DNA from: Acidimicrobiales bacterium
Lineage (GTDB): Bacteria; Actinomycetota; Acidimicrobiia; Acidimicrobiales; Acidimicrobilacustridaceae
DNA: 64,000 bases
Reading direction: 5' to 3'
Assembly (NCBI GenBank): GCA_018401565.1
Contig: JAGYKS010000031.1
Location: 248,001 to 312,000, forward strand
A program made the translations under genes and the position numbers. The notes under the pieces were generated by a model that was not told the DNA's origin, did no database searches, and worked only from the letters and a program-made list of their open reading frames with translations. Of the stretch, positions 9,025-20,640 are shown piece after piece; position 1 is the stretch's first letter; the number at the start of each line of letters is the position of its first letter.

Positions 9025-11497
9025 TCAGCGACGCCGACGACGGCGACCACCGTCGCCACCACTGGGACGTCCACCGCCGCCACCGTCGGTGGCAGCCGGG
9101 CCCAGGTCACCGAACTCCTCACGGACCTCGGAGTCGAACTCTTCTTCGAACGACACCGACTCCCACTCCTGGTCGCCCTTGGACGCAGTCTCAGCGGGGG
9201 CATCGCCACCACCGGAGCGCTCGGGACGCTCGGAGCGCTCTGAGCGTTCCGGACGGTCACCACCGGAGCGACGTGAGCCGCCACCGTTGTCGCCACCGCC
9301 GCCGCCAGCAGGTGCGGCCGGAGCCGACGCCGGGGACAGCGAGACCTTGCCCTGCGGGTCGATGTCGTCGACACGGACCTCGACCTCCTGGCCGAGTTCC
9401 AGCACGTCTTCGACACGGTCGATGCGCTTGCCCTCACCCAGCTTGGAGATGTGGAGCAGGCCGTCGCGGCCGGGAAGGATGTTGACGAAGGCACCGAACT
9501 TGGTGATGTTCACCACCCGACCCGGGTACACAGCGCCAACCTCGGCGGTGGGCGGGTTCAGGATGAGACGGATCTGACGCTCGGCCTCGGCCACACAGCC
9601 GCTGTCGGGCGACCCGATGGACACCGTGCCCACCATGCCGTCGTCGTCCACGGCGATGTTGGCGCCGGTCTCCTGCTGGATGGCGTTGATGACCTTGCCC
9701 TTGGGTCCGATGACCTCGCCGATCTTGTCCATCGGGATCTCGAAGCTGATGATCTTGGGGGCGTTGGGGCCCACCTCGTCACGGGGACCGTCGATGGCGG
9801 CGTTCATGACCTCCAGGATGGCCAGACGGGCGTCGCGGGCCTGGTCGAGCGCTGCGGTGAGCACGTCGGCCGGGATGCCCTCGATCTTGGTGTCGAGCTG
9901 CAGGGCCGTCACGTACTCCGACGTGCCGGCGACCTTGAAGTCCATGTCACCGAAGGCGTCCTCGGCACCGAGGATGTCGGTGAGGGTGACGTACTTGCCG
10001 TCGGCGTACACCAGACCCATGGCGATACCGGCCACCGCTGCTGCGATGGGCACACCGGCGTCCATGAGCGACAGGCTGGATCCGCACACCGAACCCATCG
10101 AGGTGGAGCCGTTGGACGACATCACGTCGGACACGGTGCGGATGGCGTAGGGGAAGTCCTCAACCGACGGCAGCACCGGCAGCAGGGCCCGCTCGGCCAG
10201 GGCGCCGTGACCGATCTCGCGGCGCTTGGGGCCGCGCATGAAGCCGGTCTCGCCGGTGGAGAAGGGCGGGAAGTTGTAGTGGTGCATGTAGCGCTTGCGC
10301 TCCAGCGGGTGCAGCGTGTCGAGCATCTGCTCCATGCGGGTCATGGCCAGGGTGGTCACGTTGAGCACCTGGGTCTCACCACGCTGGAACAGGCCCGAGC
10401 CGTGCACCTTGGGCAGCAGGTCCACCTCGGCGGAGATGGGACGCAGCTCGGCGGTGCCACGACCGTCGATGCGGGCACCGTCGTTCACGATGCGGCTGCG
10501 CACGGCGGCCTTGGTCACCGAACGCACGGCCGACTTGATCTGCTTGTCGGCTCCGGGCACGTCGGCGAACCGGTCCGACAGAGCGGCCACGAATCTCGTC
10601 GCGCAGGGCGGCTTCGGTGGCCTGACGCTCGGTCTTGTCGCTGATGGTCTGGCTGGCGGCCAGACGGTCGGCGCCCAGCTCGTTCACGGCGGCGTAGATC
10701 TCGTCGCTGTAGTCGATCTGTGCCGGGTAGCTCATGGTGGGCTTGGCGCCACCGAGCTTCTCGAGCAGTTCCAGCTGCAGTTCGATGCTCTGGCGGATCC
10801 AGGCCTTGGCGGCGTCGAGGCCACTGGCCAAAACGGCCTCGGTGACCTTGGGGGCGCCGTCGACGTAGCGGTCGTTGGCACCCTCGGTGCCGCCGGCCTC
10901 CACCATCATGATGGCGATGTCGGAACCGTCGGAGGTCTCACGACCGGCCACCACGAGCTCGAAGGTGCAACCTTCGGCCTCTTCGTAGGTGGGGAACGGG
11001 ATCCACTCGCCGTCAGTGGACCAACCGATGCGCACCGCACCGATGGGACCGGCGAACGGAATGTCAGACACCACCAGGGCGGCTGATGCGCCGTTGATGG
11101 CCAGCACGTCGTAGGGGGTGTTCATGTCGGTGCCGAGCACCGTGCCCACCACGTGGACCTCGTTGCGGAAGTCGTCGGGGAAAGCCGGACGGATGGGACG
11201 GTCGATGAGACGGCAGGTCAGCACGGCGTTGTCTGACGCCTTGCCTTCCCGGCGGAAGAACGAACCGGGGATGCGCCCGGCGGCGTACATGCGCTCTTCG
11301 ATGTCCACGGTGAGCGGGAAGAAGTCGATGCCGTCACGCACGCCCTTGGAGGCGGTTGCGGTGACCAGCACGACGGTGTCGTCGAGACGGACGGTGACTG
11401 CGCCACCGGCCTGCCCGGCGAACTTGCCCGACTCGAAGCTGATGGTCTTGTCGTCAGCACCCGCAATGGGGCCTTCGACGGTGTGTGACTGGGCCAT
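9025..11497 (-). CDS. pnp: Polyribonucleotide nucleotidyltransferase (one frame break)
   Basis: PNPase degrades RNA 3' to 5' by phosphorolysis. The restored product has 823 residues: first RNase PH domain ([25 protein letters not shown]), all-helical linker, second RNase PH domain ([32 protein letters not shown]), a KH domain ([16 protein letters not shown]) and an S1 domain ([20 protein letters not shown]). The C-terminal tail is rich in Gly, Ser, Glu and Arg and ends in RRRRRR. One extra base near 10592 (GAGATTCGTG where GAGATCGTG is expected) interrupts the linker. ATG 11497 is preferred over ATG 11503 because AGGAG lies 8 bases upstream of it. It follows rpsO, a widely conserved pair. Confidence 0.94.
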
Positions 11498-11573
11498 GTT
11501 CATGGCTCCTCTCAAGACGGCCGTTGCCGTCTGTATGTGGAGGACCCCGCCGGACCAGTTCCCAGTGGTGGCC

Positions 11574-11589
11574 GCCGGATCATTCCGGC
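11574..11589 (-). other. Hairpin in the rpsO-pnp intergenic region
   Basis: GCCGGA and TCCGGC form a perfect 6-bp stem with a 4-base loop, midway between rpsO and pnp. In several bacteria hairpins here are cut by RNase III and control pnp; this assignment is by position only. Confidence 0.4.
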
Positions 11590-11646
11590 AGTCACCACTG
11601 ACAACTGAACGCGTGCGTCGATCCTCGTGGTTTGTTGGTTTTCTGG

Positions 11647-11671
11647 GGTGGCAGCCAGCGGGGCCGCCACC
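11647..11671 (-). terminator. Possible hairpin terminator or attenuator after rpsO
   Basis: GGTGGC and GCCACC flank a 13-base GC-rich loop, 5 bases beyond the rpsO stop. No T-tract follows, so partial termination or transcript stabilisation is as likely as true termination. Confidence 0.35.
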
Positions 11672-11675
11672 ATTG

Positions 11676-11954
11676 TCAGCGCCGCAGGCCGAGTTTGGCG
11701 ATGATCGCCCGGTATTCCTCGACGTTGTTGCGCTTCACGTAGTCCAGCAGCCGACGGCGCTGGCCAACGAGCATGAGAAGGCCACGACGGCTGTGGTGGT
11801 CCTTCTTGTGGTTCTTGAGATGTTCGGTGAGGTGGGTGATCCGGTCGGTCAGCAGTGCGATCTGCACCTCGGTCGAGCCGGTGTCGGTCTCGTGGCGACG
11901 ATGCGCCTCGATGGTGGCCGACTTGGGGGGAAGGTTCGCAGGAAGTCCTGACAT
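11676..11954 (-). CDS. rpsO: 30S ribosomal protein uS15
   Basis: Small-subunit primary 16S rRNA-binding protein of 92 residues. Motifs [32 protein letters not shown] and [12 protein letters not shown] are diagnostic. The start ATG 11954 gives the usual length with a three-residue N-terminal extension. It heads the rpsO-pnp-peptidase-dapB group; its 5' region holds the likely operon promoter. Confidence 0.97.
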   Translation of the reverse strand: MSGLPANLPPKSATIEAHRRHETDTGSTEVQIALLTDRITHLTEHLKNHKKDHHSRRGLLMLVGQRRRLLDYVKRNNVEEYRAIIAKLGLRR

Positions 11955-12244
11955 CGGATGATCTACCTCGGTGAAATGGGCCCCGCAGGGCCACTGGGTG
12001 GGCTTAGGTCCCGGCCTCCCACACCGCCGGCCTCCACGCTGCCGGCAAAACCAGCAGGGGTGGGGGCTCCCGACGAGGGTGGGACGCCTCACCGGCGGAG
12101 CAACTGCACCACCGGCGACGCCGCCGGACACATGCCGACGACCCCGTCACGATAGCAGTCCGGGGCGCAGAACCCCCAAAGCGTGCCCACCACCCGGCGG
12201 GGCAGGTCCCCCAGCAGACACGGTGGGTCAGGGGATCACCGGAC
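11955..12244. other. Intergenic region upstream of rpsO
   Basis: This 290-base gap lies between the rpsO start and the end of the WS/DGAT gene. It is GC-rich with short CCGGC/GCCGG repeats. It should contain the rpsO promoter, but no convincing -35/-10 pair or coding frame could be identified. Confidence 0.4.
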
Positions 12245-13637
12245 TCAGTCTGCGCACGCCTCCATCAGCTCAGCCATGGCCTCGTGCACACCGTCGACCA
12301 GTCGCCACGGGTGCGGGACCAGCTCGGGGCAGACCAAAAACCCAAAGTCGACGCTGTTCCGGTAGCTGAACACCGTGATGTTGAGCCCGGTGCCGTACAG
12401 CAGCGGTCCCATCGGATATAGGGCATCCACCGGTGATCCGGCACACCAGATGGGAACCGACGGCCCCGGCACATTGGAGATGATGGTGTTCATCAGTGGC
12501 GGCAGACCCCGGTCCAGGCCGGCAAGCGTGTACATGCGCGCCGCCAGGTCGATCAGGCCGGGGGGTGCCGTCTCGGAGATCCCCATGATCTTTTCGGCGG
12601 CCAGCGCCTTTTGCATCTCCTTGGCGTTGCGGGTGCCATCGGCGATGGCCATCAACCGCTCCAGCGGGTCGTCGAGATGGGTGGCCAGCGAGGCGAACAT
12701 GGCTCCCACCTTGGTGCCCACTGCGCTGTCGCCGTCGACGCGCATCGACACCGGAACCTGGGCGATGAGCGGGGCGTCGGGCAGTTCGCGCCGGTCAATG
12801 AGATACCGGCGCAGCGCCCCGGCACAAAGCGCCAACACCACATCGTTGACCTTCACCCCGCAGTGATCCTTGATGTGGCGAACGTCGGCCAACGGCACCC
12901 CGGTGTAGGCGAACTGCCGGCGGGAAGTGAGCTCGGCGTTGAACGACACCCGGGGCGCCTGAAACGGCACCGGGGGTGGCGCTTCCTGGCGCCTGAACGG
13001 CACCAGTCGTGCACCCTGACGAGCCGTCTGCCACATGAACTGGGCCGTGCGCCACGGCGTGAGCGCCGCACTGGCCAGTCCCCGAATCACCAGATCGGTG
13101 AGGTCGGGGCTCACCGATGGCACCGCAGGCGGCTCGGGTGGCTCAGGGGCATGGAGGATCCGGTTCGAGATCCATGAGCAACATGGCCAGTTCGCTGCCG
13201 GTCACACCGTCCACGATGGCGTGGTGCACCTTGGCCAAAATCGCCACGCGCCCGTCGGCCAGACCCTGGATGAACCACATCTCCCACAACGGGCGGGTGC
13301 GGTCCAGCTTGCGGGCCACCAGATCGCCGATCAACCGGCCCAACTGACCGGTGTCGCCAGGTGACGGCACGGTGATGCAGTTCAGGTGGGCGTCCACACT
13401 GAAGTCCGCATCGTCAATGAATACGGGTCGGTCAAGGCCCAGCGGGACCTCGACCAGTCGCCACAGGAACTGCGGCGCCAGATGGACCCGGCTGGCGATG
13501 TGGTCACAGAACCTCTCGAAGGTGAACTGGCCATCAGCATCAGAGGGATCCACCAGCAAAACCGCCGACACATGCATGTGCCACGTGGGGGTCTCGCCAT
13601 ACAGAAAGGCTGCGTCGACACCACTGACCCGATGCAT
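12245..13637 (-). CDS. Wax ester synthase/diacylglycerol acyltransferase (one frame break)
   Basis: WS/DGAT bifunctional acyltransferase that makes triacylglycerol or wax esters for storage at the membrane. The N-terminal part begins MHRVSGVDAAFLYGETPTWHMHV and carries the catalytic motif HHAIVDGVTG. The C-terminal domain carries NDVVLALCAGALRRYL and TIISNVPGPSVPIW. Restored length is 463 residues, as expected. A one-base insertion near 13135 breaks the frame after LMDLEPDPP. ATG 13637 has GGGGAG 5 bases upstream. It suggests neutral-lipid storage. Confidence 0.92.
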
Positions 13638-13733
13638 GCACACTCCCCGGTGTCGTTGGGCCCGATGGGCTCAACCTGTGACCAGCGACACGGTAGTGCA
13701 CCACGCCGGCGAACTCCCGGCCTGGGCGGTGCC

Positions 13734-15124
13734 TCAGGGGGCGTGGGGCCAGCCCTCCACGGCGCCGAGATGCCCGACAAGGTGCCGGGTGGCCGATGGG
13801 TCCACCCCGAGCCCCACCCGGGTAACGCCGTCGGTGCGACGCGCCGCCCGGAGCCCGGCGGTCCAACGCTCGGCGTGGTCACTCCCGCTGTGGTCGGCGT
13901 CGGCGTCGGCTCCGGCATCGGCATCGGCTCCGGCATCGGCGTCGGCCCCCACGCCGCCACCACCAGATCCAGGCGCCATGCATCCGCCAGTTCCAGCAGC
14001 GCCGCCGTGACAGGATCGGGCGGATCGTTGACCACGGCGAACGCTGGCCGGCCATCAAAAGCAGCCGACATTGCCGCCGCCATGGCGAAGCCCGGTGCCC
14101 GCAGCCCCGGCAGATGCACCGAACCCGGTGACGCCGCCGACGGGACACGAGCCATCCACACCCCGGCCGGGCCGGCGTCAACCGCCACCACGGCGTCGGC
14201 GCAGGCCACGATTCCCAGTGCCTGACAGGCCGCCACCGGGGACGGGCAATCTCCGGCACAGTCGAGGAGCACTGCCGCCACCGCCCCGGCCAGCGCCGAC
14301 GGCCCGGGGGCAGGCGCATCGTGGGCAGGCGCATTAGTGGCAGGCGGCCCGGCATCGGTCCACCGCAATCCCAACGTCACCAGATGGGCTGGGGGGACCT
14401 CCAGCACCTGGGCCCTCCCCCACAACCCGGTGCTGTCGCCACCGGGGAGCTCGACAGGGTCCACCCCGGTGAGCACCACCAGATGGGCATCTGACAGTCC
14501 GGCAAGGGCTGCGTCGTGCTGTTGCAATCCCACCACCCCGGCGAACCAGGGGTCATCGGACGCCAGCATGCCGGTGCCGCCAACGGTGACCGCAACGGAC
14601 ACACCGCCCGCACGCGCCAGGGCGCGCAGGTCGTCCACCCTGCCGGCGCGAGCCACGCCGGGCCCGGCCACCACCATCAGTCCCGGACCCCGGAGGTCTG
14701 CTGCCAGCGTCATGCCCGCAGTCCCGTCATCCACCGACAGCACGGCGACGTCTGCGGGTACGGGCTGGTCAAGGTCGAGGTCGAGCACCACCTCGACTGC
14801 TGCCGCACGCCCCAACCGGTCCCACCTCGCCACCAGTTCCATGAGCTGACCGGCGTCGGTGACCACAACGGGTTCGCTGCGATACCCGGGCACGGCGCTG
14901 ATCATCAGGGTGCGGTCGGGCAGCAGCGCCGCCCCGGGACCGGGGCCAACCTTGCCCGCAGCTGCGGCCATGACCGCCGCCAACGCCGGCTCCTGCACCC
15001 GGACGTGGGGCAGTCCGTCGATGCCCACCAGACCCCCCGAGGGTGCGCCGAACAGCCGTCGAACCCCTATGTGGCCCAGGGCCGCACCCAGCAGGGCCGA
15101 CACGGTGCGTCCTGGTGAATCCAT
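13734..15124 (-). CDS. Degenerate thiamine-diphosphate-enzyme-like protein
   Basis: The product resembles the acetolactate synthase/TPP-enzyme superfamily: an N-terminal Pyr-like domain with LFGAPSGGLVGIDGLPHVRVQEPALAAVMAAA, a middle domain beginning GPGLMVVAGPGVARAGRVDDL, and a C-terminal domain with VVAVDAGPAGVW and FAMAAAMSAAFDGRPAFAVVNDPPD. The usual GDG-to-N metal/TPP motif of the C-terminal domain is not visible, so activity is doubtful. Restored length is about 463 residues, shorter than the usual 550. A missing base near 13950, beside an Ala-Asp repeat, breaks the frame; the restored end reads SATRHLVGHLGAVEGW and stops at 13734. The start ATG 15124 has a weak ribosome-binding site. 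Confidence 0.6.
13892..13952 (-). repeat. Coding 18-bp repeat (Ala-Asp-Gly)
   Basis: Three copies of an 18-bp unit (ggctccggcatcggcatc on plus) encode GADADA hexapeptides in the C-terminal part of the TPP-like protein. Confidence 0.8.
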
Positions 15125-15323
15125 GGGGGCATCGTAGGTCCCGCCCCGGCCGGGAACGCACCCCCAACGCCCCCGCAGCGACGTCCCAACCGTTGCGGGC
15201 GTGCCTGTGGGGTCCCGGCGCGGCTAGACAATAGGCACCGCCGATCCGGTGATCATCCAGTTGGCCCGCCCATGCGGCGCACAGCCACAACCCCCGGATC
15301 CATACCCACCCAGGAGAAGTTGC
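15125..15323. promoter_or_regulatory. Divergent intergenic region
   Basis: This 199-base region separates the TPP-like gene (minus) from the thiolase (plus) and must hold both promoters. A TAGACAAT box at about 15225 resembles a -10 element, but no matching -35 hexamer was found at 16-18 bases. AGGAG at 15312-15316 is the thiolase ribosome-binding site. Confidence 0.35.
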
Positions 15324-16541
15324 ATGCCCGAAGCAGTGATCGTCGCCACCGCCCGCACCCCCATCGGCCGGGCCTTCAAGGGCTCACTGGTGAACTGTCG
15401 CCCCGACGACCTGAGCGCCCTGGTGGTGCGGGCCGTACTCGAGCAGGTGCCCCAGCTCGATCCCAACCTGGTGGAGGACCTCCTCATGGGTTGCGGCCAG
15501 CCCGCCGGTGAGTCCGGCAACAACATCGCCCGCAACGTGGCCATCATGGCCGGCATGCCCAACGTGCCGGGCGTGACGGTGAACCGCTACTGCTCGTCGT
15601 CGCTGCAGACCATCCGCATGGCCGCCCATGCCATCAAGGCCGGTGAGGGCGACGTGTTCATCGCCGCCGGCGTGGAGACGGTGAGCCGTTTCCAGTTCGG
15701 CATGGCCGACGGTGGCCCCCACAACCCGCTGTTCGCCGACGCCGAGGCCCGCACCGCCGCCCGCACCGAGGGCGGCCAGGGCACGTGGACCGAGGGACCG
15801 GGCCTGCCCGACGTGTACATCGCCATGGGCCAGACGGCCGAGAACGTGGCCGAGTTCGAGGGTGTGACCCGCGAGGAGATGGACGAGTACGCCGCCCGCT
15901 CCCAGCAGTTGGCCACCAAGTCACTCGAGCGTGGATTCTGGGAAATGGAGATCACCCCGGTGCCCACCACCGACGCCGACGGCAACGCCGTGGTCGTGAC
16001 CACCGATGACGGCATCCGCGCCGGCACCACCGCCGAGAAGCTGGGCCAGCTCGGTCCGGTGTTCCGTCCCGACGGACTCATCACCGCTGGCAACGCCTGC
16101 CCGCTCAACGACGGTGCCGCCGCTGTGATCGTGATGAGCGCCACCAAGGCCGCCGAACTGGGCATCACCCCGCTGGCCCGCATCGTGTCCAGCGGCGTGT
16201 CTGGCCTCAACCCCGAGATCATGGGCATGGGCCCGGTTGAAGCCAGCCGTCAGGCGCTGCGCCGTGCCGGCATGACCATCGATGACGTCGACCTGGTTGA
16301 GATCAACGAGGCCTTCGCCGCCCAGGTCATCCCCTCGGCTCGCCACCTGGGCATCCCCATGGACAAGCTCAACGTGAACGGTGGCGCCATCGCCGTGGGT
16401 CACCCCTTCGGCATGACCGGTGCCCGCATCATGACCACGCTCATCCACGGCCTCACCGATGCCAACAAGTCCATCGGGCTCGAGACCATGTGCGTGGGTG
16501 GTGGCCAGGGCATGGCCATGATCGTCGAACGACTGAGCTGA
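15324..16541 (+). CDS. Acetyl-CoA C-acyltransferase (thiolase)
   Basis: Thiolase of fatty-acid beta-oxidation or acetoacetyl-CoA formation, 405 residues. The nucleophilic Cys 90 sits in VNRYCSSSLQTI, the second catalytic His in GHPFGMTGAR and the second Cys in CVGGGQGMAM. The product starts MPEAVIVATARTPIGRAFKG, the canonical thiolase N-terminus. AGGAG lies 7 bases before ATG 15324. It is the first plus-strand gene after the divergent region. Degradative versus biosynthetic use cannot be told from sequence alone. Confidence 0.95.
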   Translation: MPEAVIVATARTPIGRAFKGSLVNCRPDDLSALVVRAVLEQVPQLDPNLVEDLLMGCGQPAGESGNNIARNVAIMAGMPNVPGVTVNRYCSSSLQTIRMAAHAIKAGEGDVFIAAGVETVSRFQFGMADGGPHNPLFADAEARTAARTEGGQGTWTEGPGLPDVYIAMGQTAENVAEFEGVTREEMDEYAARSQQLATKSLERGFWEMEITPVPTTDADGNAVVVTTDDGIRAGTTAEKLGQLGPVFRPDGLITAGNACPLNDGAAAVIVMSATKAAELGITPLARIVSSGVSGLNPEIMGMGPVEASRQALRRAGMTIDDVDLVEINEAFAAQVIPSARHLGIPMDKLNVNGGAIAVGHPFGMTGARIMTTLIHGLTDANKSIGLETMCVGGGQGMAMIVERLS

Positions 16542-16579
16542 CAGGAACCGTCACGGCAACGAACCAACCGTCGGGATCG

Positions 16580-16607
16580 CAGCCGGCACCCCCGTGGGTG
16601 CCGGCTG
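16580..16607 (+). terminator. Hairpin after the thiolase gene
   Basis: A perfect 12-bp stem (AGCCGGCACCC / GGGTGCCGGCT extended by one C-G pair) with a CCGT loop begins 39 bases past the thiolase stop. There is no T-tract, but the stem is among the strongest in the window. It overlaps the furthest possible start of the next gene. Confidence 0.5.
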
Positions 16608-17719
16608 TGCGACCGCAGCGGCCTCGCCGGATGCCGGCGGGCCGCCCGACGATGCCCGATGGGCGCCCAACGTTGCCGTTGCCCCTGCCGCCTACCGGCG
16701 GCACCGTCGCCATGCCGACCGGGGTGACTACCACTGGGTGGTCGAGCACACCCCGTCAACGCTGTCGCAACTGGGTGACGACGCCGGACCGTTGCGCTGG
16801 GGGCCGGGGGTGCTGGCCCGTTTGGGGTCGGCGCTGGCCCGTCGCCAACAGCTGGCCGCCGCCCGGAGTCGAACTGACCCGGGCGCTCGACGCCCTTGCG
16901 GGGTCGCTGGCCAGCCGGGACCTCGGAACTGGCGACATCCACGAACTGCAGTTGGTGGAGGTGCTCATGACCATGGGCGAGTTCGCCGAGGCCAACGACC
17001 GCGCCTCTGCGCTGTGGCAACCCCTGCGCCACCCCGGCATCCGCATGGCGGCAGCTCGGGCTCTGGCGGGCGTGCACCTTGCCGGTGGGGACCTCGCCGG
17101 AGCGCACGCGTGGCTCGACGAGGCCGCTGCCCGGGCAGCGGGACTGGGCGGCGACCTCGGTTGGCGCTCGTGCATGCCGACCGGGCCACCCTCGTGGCTG
17201 ACAGCGGCCGCATCCCCGAGGCGGTGGCCATGGCCGCCGAAGCCATGGTTCGACTGGATCGGGCGAGCGCCTCACACGCGGCCAACCAGGCGCTTCCCGG
17301 AGCCCAGGCGGTGGTGACGGCCAACGCCGTCGCCATGGCCGCCGCCCACCACGGCGATGTGGTGTCGGCCCATCAGCTTCATGCCGAGGCGGTGCGACGG
17401 TGCACCATCGCCGATCGCCCGGTCACCGCCGCCATGCTCGACGTCACCCATCTCGGCGGTGCTTCGCCTCAGCGGGGACCTGTCGGCCATCTCGGGCAGT
17501 CAGAGCCCGGCGGAGCGGGCGGCGCTCACGCTTGCCACGGCACGGGCCGAGCCGGGGCGAGCCATGGCCATCCGGGAACAGGCTCTGGTGGCCCAGGCAA
17601 CCGGCCAGCAGGCTTCAGCCAGGGCGTTGGCCGTGCACGCCCTGGGATTGTTCGACCGTCTCCAGATGACGGCCGAGTCGGCCCGGACGCGGGCCCTGGT
17701 GGATCTGCTGGAGTCGTAG
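16594..17719 (+). CDS. Helical-repeat (TPR-like) protein, frame broken about three times
   Basis: Three overlapping plus-strand frames join into one alanine-rich, all-helical product of about 370 residues. Segments include VVEHTPSTLSQLGDD, LVEVLMTMGEFAEANDRASAL, AGVHLAGGDLAGAHAWLDEAA, HADRATLVADSGRIPEAVAMA and LVAQATGQQASARALAVHALGLFDRL, spaced like tetratricopeptide repeats. No DNA-binding domain or membrane segment is seen. Breaks lie near 16860, 17160 and 17462. The start is uncertain: GTG 16594 lies inside a hairpin, and ATG 16652 is in another frame. No function is assigned; it lies convergent to the atp operon, 23 bases from atpC. Confidence 0.55.
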
Positions 17720-17742
17720 CACTGCGGCCTACGACGACGACG

Positions 17743-18140
17743 TCAGCTGGTGGTGACGCCCGCTGCCGACAACCTGGCCTGGGCCCGACGCAAGGCAGCT
17801 TCAGCTTCGGTGTCTGACCCGGCTCGGGCGGCCTCGTCGGCAGCCTGAGCGCCCGCCCGGGCCCGGGCCACGTCGATACCACTTCCCAGTTCGGCCATGT
17901 CCGACAGGACGCGCACGTGGTCGTTGGTGACCGAGACGAACCCACCGTGCACGGCAGCCACCTCACGGGAGCCGTCGGCCATGAAGATGGTGAGCGTGTG
18001 GGTGGCCAGAGCGCCCAGGAAGGGGGCATGACCAGTCATGAAGGCAATGTCGCCCCCACCCAGGGTGCGGGCCATCACCATGGTGGCCTCGGTGTCGAGC
18101 ACCACCCGTTCGGGGCTGACCAGCTCCACGTGCAGGGTCA

Positions 18141-18141
<1 letters not shown>
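17743..18141 (-). CDS. atpC: ATP synthase epsilon subunit
   Basis: Central-stalk F1 subunit of 132 residues that couples rotation and can inhibit ATP hydrolysis. It opens with LHVELVSPERVVLDTEA and shows MTGHAPFLGAL and AAVHGGFVSV, the beta-sandwich signatures, then an Ala/Arg-rich C-terminal helical hairpin. Its start overlaps the atpD stop; it is the last gene of the operon. Confidence 0.96.
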
Positions 18142-19644
<1,503 letters not shown>

Positions 19645-20637
19645 TCAGTGACGGACGGCGCTGGGGTCGGAAGGGTCGAGATTCTGGGAGAACAAGTGAC
19701 GGGGCACGAGCGACTCGGGCATGAGCGAGGTCTTGGAGCCACGGTCCGAACCCAGGGCCTCGGCACCACCAACGATCTCCATGATCTCGGTGGTGATGGC
19801 GTCCTGACGGGCACGGTTCATGATCCGGCTGAGGCTCAGCTTGAGCTCCTCGGCGTTGTCGGTGGCCGACTTCATGGCCCGCTGGCGAGCGGCGTGCTCG
19901 GACGCTGAGGCATCCAGCAGGGCGGAAAAGACGCGGCCTTCGACGTAGCGCGGAAGCAGCTCGTTGAGGATGGCGGTGGGCGACGGCTCGTACTCGAGAT
20001 CTGCCGACGGCATCGGGGCACCGCCCAAACCGCCCGTGCCACCCTCGTCAACCTCCAGCGGCAGAAAGCGGCGGACCACCGACTGCTGGGCGCCGGCGGA
20101 CAAAAAGCGCCAGTAGATGAGCACCCCGGCTTCGAACTCGCCGGACTCGAACCTCGGGACCATGGCGGCGGTGATGGCCCGGGCATGGTCGTAGTCGGGG
20201 CGGTCGGTGACACCCAAAAACACCTCGGCCATGTCGTAGCCGCGGAACCGGAAGTAGGTCTGGGCCTTGGACCCGACCACGAACAGGGTGTAGTCCCGTC
20301 CGGCGGCCAGACGGGCTGCGATCTCCTGCTCGGCCAGACGGATGACCGTGGAGTTGTAGGCCCCGCAAAGACCCCGGTCAGAGGTCACCACCAAGATGGC
20401 CTCGGAACGCGCACCCTCGTGCTTTTGCAGCAGCGGGTGTTCCTTGGCCGCACCGGCCTGGACCAGATCGAGAATGACCGAGGTCATGGCTTCGGCGTAG
20501 GGGCGCGCCATCGACGAACGCTCATGGGCCTTCACCACCCTTGTGGCGGCAATGAGTTCCATGGCGCGCGTGATCTTCTTGGTCGACTCCACCGACTTGA
20601 TGCGTCGGCGGAGGATGCGCTCCTGCCCACCTGCCAT
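19645..20637 (-). CDS. atpG: ATP synthase gamma subunit
   Basis: Rotor-shaft subunit of F1, 330 residues and unbroken. The N-terminal coiled-coil helix begins AGGQERILRRRIKSVESTKKITRAMELIAA; SDRGLCGAYN is conserved, and the C-terminal helix has MKSATDNAEELKLSLSRIMN and RQDAITTEIMEIVGGAEAL. About 35 residues follow the usual end (GSDRGSKTSLMPESL onward), a modest C-terminal extension. It is 3 bases from atpA. Confidence 0.96.
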   Translation of the reverse strand: MAGGQERILRRRIKSVESTKKITRAMELIAATRVVKAHERSSMARPYAEAMTSVILDLVQAGAAKEHPLLQKHEGARSEAILVVTSDRGLCGAYNSTVIRLAEQEIAARLAAGRDYTLFVVGSKAQTYFRFRGYDMAEVFLGVTDRPDYDHARAITAAMVPRFESGEFEAGVLIYWRFLSAGAQQSVVRRFLPLEVDEGGTGGLGGAPMPSADLEYEPSPTAILNELLPRYVEGRVFSALLDASASEHAARQRAMKSATDNAEELKLSLSRIMNRARQDAITTEIMEIVGGAEALGSDRGSKTSLMPESLVPRHLFSQNLDPSDPSAVRH

Positions 20638-20640
20638 CGG

